From Oscillibacter valericigenes (GTDB lineage: Bacteria > Bacillota > Clostridia > Oscillospirales > Oscillospiraceae): a stretch of DNA of 64,000 nt. Of the stretch, positions 17,842 through 26,191 are shown piece by piece; positions within the stretch are counted from its first letter, which is position 1, and the number at the start of each line of letters is the position of its first letter. The notes beneath the pieces are model-generated. The model worked only from the letters and a program-made list of their open reading frames with translations, made no database searches and was not told the origin of the DNA. Location of the stretch: positions 62,001 through 126,000 of the forward strand of contig NZ_JAFBIQ010000003.1 of NCBI RefSeq assembly GCF_021531315.1. Reading direction: 5' to 3'. The position numbers were made by a program, and so were the translations under genes.

Positions 17842-18870
17842 ATGTGTTCACTGGCAAAGGATATCGGTATCGACCTCGGTACCGCGTCGGTTTTGATTTA
17901 CGTGAAGGACAAGGGCATCGTGCTCAACGAGCCGAGCGTGGTGGCCATTGATAAGGATACGGGCAAGCTTTTGAAGGTCGGCGCAGACGCGCAGGCCATG
18001 CTCGGCCGCACACCCGGCAACATCGTCGCCATCCGCCCGCTGCGCGAGGGCGTTATCTCTGACTACGAGGTGACCGAGCGGATGCTCAAGGAGTTTATCC
18101 ACAAGGTCATGGGCTTCCAGTTCTTTAAGCCGCGCATCATCATCTGCGTGCCCTCCGGCATCACCGAGGTCGAGGAGCGCGCGGTCATCGACGCGGGCAT
18201 CCAGGCGGGCGCGCGCCGCGTGTACCTCATCGAGGAGCCGGTCGCCGCCGCCATCGGTGCGGGCATCGACATCACCCAGCCCGACGGCCACTTCATCATT
18301 GACATCGGCGGCGGCACGAGCGACATTGCGGTCATCTCCCTCTCCGGTGTGGTCGAGAGCGCGTCCATCAAGGTCGCGGGCGACCAGTTCAACGAGGCGG
18401 TCATCAAGTATATGCGCCGCAAGCACAACCTGCTCATCGGCGAGCGCACGGCGGAGGAAATGAAGATGAATATCGGCTGTGTCTTCCCGCCTGAGGAGGA
18501 GATGACGATGGAGATCAAGGGGCGCTGCCTGCTTACGGGCCTGCCCAAGCTCATCACTGTGACCTCCACCGAGATGATGGACGCCTTTGAAGAGCCGGTC
18601 GAGCGCATCATGGAGGCTGTGCATCAGGTGCTCGAGCGCACGCCGCCCGAGCTGGTGGCGGACATCTCCAGCAACGGCATCATGATGACCGGCGGCGGCA
18701 GCCTGATCCGCGGCTTCGATAAGCTTGTTACCGCGCGCACGGGCATTCACACGATCGTGGCGGAGAACGCCATCTCCTGCGTGGCCGAGGGCACGGGCAA
18801 GAGCCTTGAGAGCGTGGGTGAAATGAAGGACGGCACGATGAACCTCTCCCGCCGTAAGCAGATCAACTGA
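17842..18870 (+). CDS. mreB: Rod shape-determining protein MreB/Mbl
   Basis: A 342-residue bacterial actin that forms membrane-bound filaments guiding the elongation machinery. It has phosphate-binding motifs DIGIDLGTASVLIYV near the start and DIGGGTSDIAVISL (about residue 158), and the GGGSLIRGFD adenosine loop. The ATG at 17842 gives the family's normal short N-terminus; an upstream in-frame codon at 17785 would add 19 unrelated residues. It has its own promoter and terminator and no mreCD next to it, so it may be a second paralogue (Mbl or MreBH type). Confidence 0.93.
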   Translation: MCSLAKDIGIDLGTASVLIYVKDKGIVLNEPSVVAIDKDTGKLLKVGADAQAMLGRTPGNIVAIRPLREGVISDYEVTERMLKEFIHKVMGFQFFKPRIIICVPSGITEVEERAVIDAGIQAGARRVYLIEEPVAAAIGAGIDITQPDGHFIIDIGGGTSDIAVISLSGVVESASIKVAGDQFNEAVIKYMRRKHNLLIGERTAEEMKMNIGCVFPPEEEMTMEIKGRCLLTGLPKLITVTSTEMMDAFEEPVERIMEAVHQVLERTPPELVADISSNGIMMTGGGSLIRGFDKLVTARTGIHTIVAENAISCVAEGTGKSLESVGEMKDGTMNLSRRKQIN

Positions 18871-18876
18871 AAAAAG

Positions 18877-18904
18877 AAAGGCGCCGACCGCGGTCGGCGC
18901 CTTT
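18877..18904 (+). terminator. mreB terminator
   Basis: A perfect 14-bp palindromic stem (AAAGGCGCCGACCG and its complement) followed by a T-rich stretch, starting six bases after the mreB stop. Confidence 0.92.
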
Positions 18905-18915
18905 TTCTTTACAAA

Positions 18916-18947
18916 AAGAGGGCGCAACCAAAAGGCTGCGCCCTCTT
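18916..18947 (-). terminator. Terminator of fhs-fchA
   Basis: AAGAGGGCGCA (18916-18926) pairs with TGCGCCCTCTT (18937-18947). On the minus strand the stem is followed by TTTTTGT, so it terminates transcription arriving from the cyclodeaminase gene, which ends at 18956. Confidence 0.9.
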
Positions 18948-18955
18948 CCCTGTTG

Positions 18956-19591
18956 TTATTTCTTTTCGATGACTTTGAGGACCTTTTCGTAGCACTCCTC
19001 CGCAAGCGGAATGGCGTGGGCCAGCATGGTCTCGCCCTTGTGGCAGCACTCATCCGCATACTCCTTGTCCTTGAGAGAGGAGAGGTTGATGAGGACATTG
19101 AGCCACGCGCCCTGCATGGCGGTCTTGAGCGTCAGGGCCGAGATGCCGAGGTCACTCACGACATTGGGGTTGGTCGTGCCGACAAGGGTGGCGAGCAGGT
19201 CGATAGACTCTGAGCAGATCTCCATCATCGTCAGGGGGACCTCGGTACAGTTGCGGAAGCTCGCCTGCACCGCGCCGCGGCGGATGGCCTTCTGCGCGTC
19301 ATTCTCCTTGGGGAGGGCGAGCGACTCGATGAGCACATCGAACACCTCGCTGTCGCGGTTCATGACATCGACAAAGCGCTCCTTGAGCTCGTTGCCCTTG
19401 GCGATGGCATCCAAAATGCGCTCGCGGTCGTTCTCAAAGCCCTTTTTGGAGAGCGTGAGACCGTTGACCATCATCGTCAGCGCGACGCCGATGCCGCCGG
19501 CAAGACCGGCGACCGCGCCGCCGCCGGGGGCAGGCGCGTCGGAGCCGACCGCGTTGATGAGCTCTGTGACCTTCAAATCCGCAATTTTCAT
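18956..19591 (-). CDS. fchA: Formimino-THF cyclodeaminase / methenyl-THF cyclohydrolase (FchA family)
   Basis: A 211-residue, mostly helical protein of the family formed by FchA and the C-terminal half of mammalian FTCD. The folate-site signature is DAPAPGGGAVAGLAGGIG (about residues 18-35). Members either release ammonia from 5-formimino-THF or hydrolyse 5,10-methenyl-THF. It lies 31 bases after fhs on the same strand and downstream of hutH, which favours cyclodeamination in histidine breakdown, but sequence alone does not settle it. FolD elsewhere in the window can supply cyclohydrolase activity. Confidence 0.88.
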   Translation of the reverse strand: MKIADLKVTELINAVGSDAPAPGGGAVAGLAGGIGVALTMMVNGLTLSKKGFENDRERILDAIAKGNELKERFVDVMNRDSEVFDVLIESLALPKENDAQKAIRRGAVQASFRNCTEVPLTMMEICSESIDLLATLVGTTNPNVVSDLGISALTLKTAMQGAWLNVLINLSSLKDKEYADECCHKGETMLAHAIPLAEECYEKVLKVIEKK

Positions 19592-19622
19592 CGAAAAGTC
19601 CCTCCTTGGGGCAAGTTGATTT

Positions 19623-21284
19623 TTAGAACAGGCCGGTGATCTTGCCGTTCTCGTCCACGTCGATCTTCTCGGCGGACGGGACCTTGGGCAGGCCCGGCAT
19701 GGTCATGATGTCGCCGGTCTTGGCGACGAGGAAGCCCGCGCCGGCATCGACCTTCAGGTCGCGCACGGTGATCTTGAAGCCGCGGGGCGCGCCGAGCTTC
19801 GCGGCATCGTCAGAGAAGGAGAACTGGGTCTTGGCCATGCAGATGGGCAGGTTATCAAAGCCGAGCTCGGTGAGCTGCTTGAGCTGCTTTTTCGCGGAGG
19901 CCGCGATGACGACACCGTCGGCGTGGTAGACCTTGGTGGCGATGGCGTTGAGCTTGGCCTCGATGCTCTCGTTGACATCGTAGACATACTGGAAGTGATC
20001 GGGCTGATCGCACAGACGGACGACCTCCTCGGCGAGCGCCTTGGCACCCTCGCCGCCCTTTGCCCAGACCTCGCTCAGGCAGACGTTGACGCCCAGCTCT
20101 TTGCACTTGCGCTCGACGAGGGCAAGCTCGGCGGCGGTGTCGGTCGGGAAGGCGTTGATGGCGACGACGCAGGGCAGACCGTAGACATTCTTGACGTTGT
20201 CCACGTGCTGGAGCAGGTTGGGCATACCCTTTTCAAGCGCCTCAAGATTCTCGCTGTTGAGCTCGGTCTTGGGCACGCCGCCGTGGTACTTGAGTGCGCG
20301 GACGGTCGCCACGATGACGACGGCATTGGGGTGGAAGCCGGCGGCGCGGCACTTGATGTCGAGGAACTTCTCCGCGCCGAGATCGGCGGCGAAGCCGGCC
20401 TCGGTGACGGTGTAGTCGCACAGGCGCATAGCGGTCTCGGTGGCCATCAGGGAGTTGCAGCCGTGGGCGATGTTGGCGAAGGGGCCGCCGTGGATGAAGG
20501 CGGGCGTGCCCTCAAGCGTCTGGACGAGGTTGGGCTTGATGGCGTCCTTCAAAAGCGCGGCCATGGCGCCCTCGGCCTTGATGTCGTGCGCGGTGACGGG
20601 CTTATCGTCGTAGGTGTAGGCGATGACCATCTTGGCAAGACGGTTTTTGAGGTCGGCGAGGTCGGAGGAGAGGCAGAGAACCGCCATGATCTCGCTCGCA
20701 ACAGTGATCTCAAAGCCGTCCTCGCGCGGGGTGCCGCTGGCCTTGCCGCCGAGGCCGTCGATGATGTGGCGCAGCTGACGGTCGTTCATATCGACCGCGC
20801 GCTTCCACACGATGCGGCGGGCGTCGATGTTCAGGGCGTTGCCCTGCTGGATGTGGTTGTCGAGCATGGCGGCGAGCAGGTTGTTTGCCGCGCCGATGGC
20901 GTGGAAGTCGCCGGTGAAGTGGAGGTTGATGTCCTCCATCGGGACGACCTGTGCGTAGCCGCCGCCGGCCGCGCCGCCCTTGACGCCGAACACGGGGCCG
21001 AGGGAGGGCTCGCGCAGGCAGACCATGGCCTGCTTGCCGATGCGGTTGAGGCCGTCGGCAAGGCCGACGGAGGTGGTGGTCTTGCCCTCGCCGGCGGGGG
21101 TGGGGCTGATGGCGGTGACAAGGATCAGCTTTGCCTTGCGGGGCAGCTTGCGGATCTCGGTGAGGTCGAGCTTGGCCTTGTAGCGGCCATAGAGCTCAAG
21201 GTGCTTTTCGTCGATGCCGGCGTTTGCCGCGACTTTGGTGATGGGCAGCATTTCGTGGGCCTGGGCGATCTCAATATCGGTCAT
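19623..21284 (-). CDS. fhs: Formate-tetrahydrofolate ligase
   Basis: A 553-residue enzyme that makes 10-formyl-THF from formate, THF and ATP, reversible in amino-acid-fermenting clostridia where it yields ATP. The nucleotide loop [18 protein letters not shown] (about residue 66) and the [18 protein letters not shown] motif are typical, and the length is normal. The ATG at 21284 follows AGGAGGTACGTTCCC. It is co-transcribed with the downstream cyclodeaminase. It has its own promoter, so it is separable from hutH. Confidence 0.97.
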   Translation of the reverse strand: MTDIEIAQAHEMLPITKVAANAGIDEKHLELYGRYKAKLDLTEIRKLPRKAKLILVTAISPTPAGEGKTTTSVGLADGLNRIGKQAMVCLREPSLGPVFGVKGGAAGGGYAQVVPMEDINLHFTGDFHAIGAANNLLAAMLDNHIQQGNALNIDARRIVWKRAVDMNDRQLRHIIDGLGGKASGTPREDGFEITVASEIMAVLCLSSDLADLKNRLAKMVIAYTYDDKPVTAHDIKAEGAMAALLKDAIKPNLVQTLEGTPAFIHGGPFANIAHGCNSLMATETAMRLCDYTVTEAGFAADLGAEKFLDIKCRAAGFHPNAVVIVATVRALKYHGGVPKTELNSENLEALEKGMPNLLQHVDNVKNVYGLPCVVAINAFPTDTAAELALVERKCKELGVNVCLSEVWAKGGEGAKALAEEVVRLCDQPDHFQYVYDVNESIEAKLNAIATKVYHADGVVIAASAKKQLKQLTELGFDNLPICMAKTQFSFSDDAAKLGAPRGFKITVRDLKVDAGAGFLVAKTGDIMTMPGLPKVPSAEKIDVDENGKITGLF

Positions 21285-21347
21285 GGGAACGTACCTCCTG
21301 TATCAGTATGGAAAAATGTGCAGCGATCATGCGGATGTTCTGTGCAT

Positions 21348-21376
21348 ATTGTAGCGGAAAAACGAAAAAAGTTAAA
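21348..21376 (-). promoter_or_regulatory. fhs promoter
   Basis: On the minus strand: TTTAAC (21371-21376), a 17-base spacer, TACAAT (21348-21353). The start of transcription would be about 55-60 bases before the fhs ATG. Confidence 0.7.
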
Positions 21377-21436
21377 CCGCTTTCGTGCATTATTTTTCAT
21401 TTGGCGCTTTCTTTTTTTAACCGTCCGCGAGATAGA

Positions 21437-21490
21437 CCTTAAAATCGCGGAACGCGCCGGAATTTTAAGGAAAAGGCAGCGACGCTGCCT
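21437..21490 (-). repeat. Two tandem hairpins upstream of the fhs promoter
   Basis: CCTTAAAAT (21437-21445) pairs with ATTTTAAGG (21462-21470), and directly beside it AGGCAGC (21474-21480) pairs with GCTGCCT (21484-21490). On the minus strand the second stem is followed by TTTTCCTT. They lie between the hutH terminator and the fhs promoter. They may be a back-up terminator or a protein-binding site. Together with the fhs promoter and the hutH terminator they account for the gene-free stretch 21285-21616. Confidence 0.5.
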
Positions 21491-21560
21491 CAGAGGGCTG
21501 AAGCGGCGCGAAAGACCTGGAGCTGCATGGCGGGGACGCCTTTCGGGACGAAAAAAAGAA

Positions 21561-21588
21561 GGTGTAAAGTCTAAAAAGACTTTACACC
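21561..21588 (-). terminator. hutH terminator
   Basis: A perfect 11-bp stem, GGTGTAAAGTC / GACTTTACACC, with a six-base loop. On the minus strand it is followed by TTCTTTTTTT. It lies 29 bases after the hutH stop. Confidence 0.92.
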
Positions 21589-21616
21589 TTCCGAGGCTGT
21601 GTGTCAACTCAAGAAA

Positions 21617-23185
21617 TTACTCGAAGTCGGGGATATACTCCTTGACGATGTCGAGCAGCTCGCCGGAGCGGATCATCTCCTCCACCGCACGGATGTCGGG
21701 CCAGATCTCGCGGTCGATCTCATAGAAGGCGACCTTCTCGCGCACGTGCTTGTAGAGAGCCTCGTGCAGGGGGGTGAGGCCCTGGCCGTGGCTGTTGAGG
21801 CGGCGGCGGATGTCGATGGCCTGGCAGGCGGTCAGCAGCTCGTCGGCGAGGACGTCCTGCGTGTTCTGCAGGATCATCTTGGCCTTACGGGCAGCGGTGG
21901 TGCCCATGGAAACGATATCCTCCTGGTTGGCGGAGGAGGGGATGGAGTCAACGGAGGCGGGATGCGCGTAGACCTTGTTCTCGCTGACCATGGAGGCGGC
22001 AGCGTACTGCACGATCATGAAGCCGGAGTTGACGCCCGCCTGCGTGGTGAGGAACGCGGTCAGGCCGTTGGAGAGCGCGGGGTTGACCATGCGCTCGGTG
22101 CGGCGCTCGGAAGCGTCGGCGATCTCGGACGCGGCGATGCCGAGGAAGTCGAACGGGAGAGCCATGGGCTCGCCGTGGAAGTTGCCGCCGGAGATAACGG
22201 CCTCGTCCTCGAGGAACATCAGCGGGTTATCGGTGACGGCGTTGAGCTCGATCTCGACCTTCTCGCGGACATACTCGAGCGCGTCACGGCAGGCGCCGTG
22301 GAGCTGCGGGATGCAGCGCAGAGCGTAAGCGTCCTGCACGCGGTCGGACTGGCAGTTGTCGAGGATCTCGGAGCCGGCGAGCAGCTTGCGCATATTCGCA
22401 GCGACGAGCATCTGGCCCTTCTGGCCGCGCACCTGATGGATGCGGGGGTCGAAGGCGTTGCGAAGACCGGTGAGGCCTTCAAAGGACATGGAGGCGATGA
22501 CATCGCCGAGCTGAGCGGCGCAGATGGAGTCGTACAGAGCCAGCGCGCCGACGGAGGTCATCGCGCAGGTGCCGTTGGTCATGCCGAGGCCTTCCTTGGA
22601 AACGAGGGTATCGAGGGTGGCGATGCCGGCCTTGGCCATAGCCTCGGCGCCGGTCATCTTCACGCCGCCGAACATTGCCTCGCCCTTGCCGAGCATAGGC
22701 AGCGTCATGTGGGCGAGAGGCGCGAGGTCACCGGAGGAGCCGAGGGAGCCCTTCTGGGGAACGACGGGGGTGACGCCCTTGTTGAGCATCTCGAGGAGCA
22801 TCTCAACGAGGAGGGGGCGAACGCCGCTCACGCCGCCGCACAGGGCGTTGGCGCGCAGGAGCATCATGCCGCGCACGATCTCGTCGGCATAGGGCTCGCC
22901 GGCGGCGGTGCAGTGGCTGAGGATGAGGTTGGTGGAGAGCTGGTTGCTCATCTCCTTGGGAACGGCGACCTTCTGGAACTCACCAAAGCCGGTGGTGATG
23001 CCATAGGCGACGCGGCCCTCAGCGGCGATCTTCTCGGCGAGCGCACGGGACTTCTGCATTGCTTCAAGAGCGGAGGGAGCCAGCTCGACCGTGGCGTTGT
23101 AGCGCGCGATGGCGACGAAGGACTCAAGCGTCAGGCTGTGGCCGTCGACCACAACATGCTTGATCGCGGTGGGATTCATGATCAT
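21617..23185 (-). CDS. hutH: Histidine ammonia-lyase (MIO-type aromatic amino-acid lyase)
   Basis: A 522-residue lyase converting histidine to urocanate and ammonia, the first step of histidine catabolism. The MIO-forming motif is in GSLGSSGDLAPLAHM with the triad Ser150-Ser151-Gly152 (most enzymes have Ala-Ser-Gly). The catalytic Tyr61 is in YGITTGFG, and the His91 in LILSHCTA fits histidine rather than phenylalanine or tyrosine as substrate. The ATG at 23185 was chosen because the 28 upstream in-frame residues are unlike the family. It is a single-gene unit with its own promoter and terminator. Confidence 0.92.
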   Translation of the reverse strand: MIMNPTAIKHVVVDGHSLTLESFVAIARYNATVELAPSALEAMQKSRALAEKIAAEGRVAYGITTGFGEFQKVAVPKEMSNQLSTNLILSHCTAAGEPYADEIVRGMMLLRANALCGGVSGVRPLLVEMLLEMLNKGVTPVVPQKGSLGSSGDLAPLAHMTLPMLGKGEAMFGGVKMTGAEAMAKAGIATLDTLVSKEGLGMTNGTCAMTSVGALALYDSICAAQLGDVIASMSFEGLTGLRNAFDPRIHQVRGQKGQMLVAANMRKLLAGSEILDNCQSDRVQDAYALRCIPQLHGACRDALEYVREKVEIELNAVTDNPLMFLEDEAVISGGNFHGEPMALPFDFLGIAASEIADASERRTERMVNPALSNGLTAFLTTQAGVNSGFMIVQYAAASMVSENKVYAHPASVDSIPSSANQEDIVSMGTTAARKAKMILQNTQDVLADELLTACQAIDIRRRLNSHGQGLTPLHEALYKHVREKVAFYEIDREIWPDIRAVEEMIRSGELLDIVKEYIPDFE

Positions 23186-23318
23186 AGTAGTTGCCTCTTT
23201 TCTTAATATAGTTGCCGGATGGCGGGATGCGGGGATGTGAGAAGTTTTTGCCGGAGACCGCGCTTTCATAAGCGTCTGCCCAAAACGCCCGGCGCGGAAG
23301 CCGGTAAGATAACGCAGC

Positions 23319-23378
23319 CAAAGTTTGTGTGATTTTGGTTGACATGTTCAGAATAACACAAAGTTTGTGCAAAATCAA
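23319..23378 (-). promoter_or_regulatory. hutH promoter with repeated operator
   Basis: Minus-strand promoter TTGATT (23373-23378), a 17-base spacer, TATTCT (23350-23355). The spacer is almost filled by the palindrome CACAAAGTTTGTG (23357-23369). A second copy of its core, CAAAGTTTGTG, lies at 23319-23329, exactly 40 bases away, about four helical turns. This fits a repressor binding two sites and blocking RNA polymerase. The rest of the gene-free stretch 23186-23511 holds only the untranslated leader and the neighbouring terminator. Confidence 0.7.
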
Positions 23379-23483
23379 TAGGAAATAGCACGAATTTGCG
23401 CCGCGATATTGTGCGACATCACTATATCATGGCGCTGTACTGCTGTGATAGCACGGATGAGGCGGCAAAAAGAGGCAAAAAAA

Positions 23484-23505
23484 GACCGCCGGTATTCCGG
23501 CGGTC
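23484..23505 (-). terminator. Terminator of the nhaC-type operon
   Basis: A nine-bp stem, GACCGCCGG / CCGGCGGTC, with a four-base loop, followed on the minus strand by TTTTTTT. It lies just after the stop of the 168-residue membrane protein gene. Confidence 0.92.
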
Positions 23506-23511
23506 CTTTGC

Positions 23512-24018
23512 TCAAGATTTTCTGTTCCGTTTTTTGGGAACCTGTTTCGGCTCAGTGTCATAGTCCAGCACGCGGATAGCGGGATTTCGCTCTTTCGCCA
23601 GCTTGATGACGGACTGGGCGTCGGGACGGGTGAAAAACAGTGCCTTTTCCATCGACCCGTAGCCGATGTGCAGCCGAATGAGCTCAGGGTGCTTGCGGTC
23701 TTCGGTGACGATGGCGTTGATCTGCTCCCAGGGAAAAAAGTCATAGTGCGTAGTGACTTGCATCTGATAGAAGATCTCAAGACCGCGGGTGGTGACCACG
23801 GCGTCCTTCTTCGTCAGAAGCGTCAGCGTGTACATGGCGGCAAACACAAAGGAAACGCCCGAAAGCAGAGGGTTGCTCCGCTCGGACAGCAGCCCGTACA
23901 GCAGCAGAAAGACAACAAGGACCCAGCCGCCGACAGTGACCCACTTTTTTCGCGGCTTGGGCACGCGCGAAACATAGATCGGGGGCGGAACGGATTCCCA
24001 AGGGAGCGGTTGTTTCAC
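23512..24018 (-). CDS. Two-helix membrane protein with PH-like cytoplasmic domain
   Basis: A 168-residue protein not recognised by name. Residues about 27-44 and 50-68 are transmembrane helices joined by a short loop. The following soluble part (about 72-145) has a strand-rich pattern with YDFFPWEQINAIV, resembling bacterial PH-like or YcxB-type domains, and it ends in a basic tail. It starts with GTG at 24018 after AAAGGAAC. It is 70 bases downstream of the NhaC-type antiporter on the same strand and shares its terminator, so an accessory role is possible but unproven. Confidence 0.75.
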   Translation of the reverse strand: MKQPLPWESVPPPIYVSRVPKPRKKWVTVGGWVLVVFLLLYGLLSERSNPLLSGVSFVFAAMYTLTLLTKKDAVVTTRGLEIFYQMQVTTHYDFFPWEQINAIVTEDRKHPELIRLHIGYGSMEKALFFTRPDAQSVIKLAKERNPAIRVLDYDTEPKQVPKKRNRKS

Positions 24019-24045
24019 AGCAGAAGTTCCTTTCTAAACGGAGAT

Positions 24046-24074
24046 GAGGCGTGCGCGCGGAACACGCACGCCTC
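24046..24074 (-). repeat. Intergenic hairpin inside the nhaC-type operon
   Basis: A perfect 10-bp stem, GAGGCGTGCG / CGCACGCCTC, between the antiporter gene and the next gene, without a T-run. It probably modulates relative expression or RNA stability. Confidence 0.5.
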
Positions 24075-24088
24075 GCACGGTAAGTAAA

Positions 24089-25642
24089 TTACGCGCTGAT
24101 CTTGGGAGCCTTGCCGGCAGCGCGGCGCGCCTCAAGAGCGGCAACAGCCTTGGCGTGCGCTTCTTCCGGAGCACCGGCGGGCTTGCCGGCCTTGGTCTTG
24201 CCGAGCAGGTTGGTGTAGGAGCCGTCAGCCCAGAAGATGTTGCGGCCGAGCATGGCGGTGACATAGGCATAAATGGGGTTGAGCAGGTTCACGAAAGCAT
24301 AGGGGAAGAAGACTAACGGGCTCATGCCGAGCACGCCATGCTGATAGGCGCCGCAGCCGGTCCAGGGGAACATGACCGCCCAGAGGGTGCCGGCGTCTTC
24401 CAGCGTACGGGAGAGCATGTTGCGGCCAAGGCCCATCTCGTCATACTTGTCGGCATAGATGGGGGCGGGAACGCCGATGCCGAGGAACTGATCGCACATG
24501 GTGGCGTCACAGAAGATGGAGGTCAGCAGGGTGGCGAGGATCAGGCTGCCGACGGAGTGGATCTTGTGCTTGAGGCCACCGAAGATCTTCTCGATGCAAC
24601 CGCAGCGCTCGAGCGCGCCGCCGTAGGCAAGCGCGACGAGGATGAGGTTGATGGTCCACATCATGCCGTCCATACCCTTGGCCTTGCCGAGGATGGAGTC
24701 AGCGACCGCGTTGCCGGTCTCGACAGCGTGGCCATAGTGCAGAACATCGAAGATGTCGCCGAGGGAGCGGCTGTAGTAAATGTCGGTGGACTGGAAGATA
24801 AGCATGAAGATGACCGCGGTGGCGACGGAGACGGCGATGCCGACCAGGCCGGGCACGCGCAGCACGCACATCACGATAACGACGATGATGGGGAGGAGCA
24901 GGATGGGGCTGATGGTGAAGGCGCTGCGGAACGCTTCCTGAATGCCTTCGGCGACTGTAGCGTCATACGCGCTGGTGTCAACGTTCAGGCCAAGGATCGT
25001 ATAGAGAATAAGGGCGATGAGCAGGGTCGGGCCGGTGGTGGAGACCATGGCGGTGACGTGATCGAACAGGCCGGTCTCCGCGACGGCGGCGGCGAGGTTG
25101 GTGGTGTCGGACAGGGGGGAGAACTTGTCGCCGACATAGGCGCCGGAGATGATCATACCGGCGGTAATGGGGGCGGGGATGCCGAGGCCGGCACCGATGC
25201 CGAGGAAGGCAAGGCCGATGGTGGCGGTGGTGGTCCAGGAGGAGCCGCAGGCCATGCCGACGATGGCGCAGAGGATGCAGCCAACGGGCAGGAACAGCTT
25301 CGGGGTCAGCAGGTCAAGGCCGTAGACGATCATGGTGGGGATCGCGCCGGAGAGCATGAAGCTGGTGACCAGGAAGCCGACGGTGGCGAGGATCAGAACG
25401 GCTTCCATGGAAGCAGCCAGACGCTCGACCATACCGGCGAGCATCTCCTGGAAGGAGTGGCCGCAGATGAAGCCGACGATGCAGGCGACGATGATGGACA
25501 TGACCAGGGGCAGGTGCGCGTCATGATAGCCGGTTTCGGAATGACCGAGGAAGCAGTAAAGCATGAACCCGATCATTGCAACAATGGGAACTAACGCCAG
25601 AATAAAGCTGGGTTCCCGCGGGGTCTTCTTTTCGTTTGCCAT
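24089..25642 (-). CDS. NhaC-family Na+/H+ (or solute/H+) antiporter
   Basis: A 517-residue integral membrane protein with about twelve hydrophobic segments. It has the NhaC-family landmarks GMACGSSWTTTATIGLAFLG and GAYVGDKFSPLSDTTNLAAA (about residues 130-190) and a C-terminal half with FCDATMCDQFLGIGVP. NhaC relatives exchange Na+ for H+, or organic solutes such as malate and lactate. Its place between hutH and folT leaves a histidine or ammonia-related counter-ion role open; that is inference. It has a long structured leader and an Ala/Lys-rich C-terminal tail. Confidence 0.9.
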   Translation of the reverse strand: MANEKKTPREPSFILALVPIVAMIGFMLYCFLGHSETGYHDAHLPLVMSIIVACIVGFICGHSFQEMLAGMVERLAASMEAVLILATVGFLVTSFMLSGAIPTMIVYGLDLLTPKLFLPVGCILCAIVGMACGSSWTTTATIGLAFLGIGAGLGIPAPITAGMIISGAYVGDKFSPLSDTTNLAAAVAETGLFDHVTAMVSTTGPTLLIALILYTILGLNVDTSAYDATVAEGIQEAFRSAFTISPILLLPIIVVIVMCVLRVPGLVGIAVSVATAVIFMLIFQSTDIYYSRSLGDIFDVLHYGHAVETGNAVADSILGKAKGMDGMMWTINLILVALAYGGALERCGCIEKIFGGLKHKIHSVGSLILATLLTSIFCDATMCDQFLGIGVPAPIYADKYDEMGLGRNMLSRTLEDAGTLWAVMFPWTGCGAYQHGVLGMSPLVFFPYAFVNLLNPIYAYVTAMLGRNIFWADGSYTNLLGKTKAGKPAGAPEEAHAKAVAALEARRAAGKAPKISA

Positions 25643-26013
25643 TTTAGAAATACCTCTCTCTTCTCAAATTTGGGTTTCGATTGCTGTAAATAGTGTCGAA
25701 CGATACCCGAGACGCCCATCGCAGCAAGACGAGGAGCGTCCCCACACACAAGGTCTCTTCCGATACCCTCCTTTCCGTATAACAGATCGGTACAGCAAGC
25801 TGAGATTTTCCCGCACACAGGAGGGAGCCCTGCGCACGGGAGGGACGGGGCGGAACGGGCCGAGCGGCTGTCGTTGGGCAACGGCACTTCTCACCTGCCG
25901 TCTTGCGGTTCTGCTCCGTGTTCGGCACCGCAGCGCGCCTGATCGGGCGCGTTTGCACGGTGAGGATCATCCTTCTTGACAAAATCACCGCGTTCCGCAG
26001 AGCCTGTCTTTGC
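25643..26013 (-). ncRNA. Long structured 5' leader of the antiporter gene (candidate cis-regulatory RNA)
   Basis: A leader of about 365 bases between the promoter and the antiporter ATG, with several strong stems in the RNA sense. CACCG/CGGUG encloses CGCGCC-cgauca-GGCGCG (roughly 25940-25970). ACGGCA-N9-UGCCGU follows. CCCGUGCGCAGG pairs over 12 bp, with G-U pairs, with CCUGUGUGCGGG (about 25810-25841). CCGAU pairs with AUCGG, and GACGC with GCGUC, nearer the gene. I could not match it to a riboswitch class by eye, and no convincing small ORF was seen. Confidence 0.55.
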
Positions 26014-26043
26014 ATTATATCACAGTTGTTCACAAAAAATCAA
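26014..26043 (-). promoter_or_regulatory. Promoter of the nhaC-type operon
   Basis: On the minus strand: TTGATT (26038-26043), an 18-base spacer and TATAAT (26014-26019). The start point near 26007 defines the long leader. Confidence 0.75.
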
Positions 26044-26139
26044 TAATTTTCGGAAGAAACCCTTCCTCTTATGTAACTTCTGACGGCGATAAGGTGCTTT
26101 GATGACACATTAGTTGTTAAAAGCGGCAAAGAAAATGAA

Positions 26140-26168
26140 GCGGTCCCCGTCCTTTCGACAGGGACCGC
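26140..26168 (-). terminator. Terminator of folT-yerC
   Basis: GCGGTCCC (26140-26147) pairs with GGGACCGC (26161-26168), and an inner GTC/GAC extends the stem. On the minus strand it is followed by TTCATTTTCTTT. It lies 24 bases after the yerC stop. Confidence 0.8.
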
Positions 26169-26191
26169 CAGACAGTATATGAAAGGGAGCG

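Noticed and set aside
19923-23206. Long plus-strand open frames (535-600 codons) opposite fhs and hutH.
   Set aside because: They mirror highly conserved enzymes; the predicted proteins are repetitive Gly/Asp/Val/Leu stretches typical of shadow frames.
25591-25887. A minus-strand open frame of 98 codons in the antiporter leader.
   Set aside because: It overlaps the antiporter start, lacks a good ribosome-binding site and has no recognisable protein; RNA structure explains the region better.
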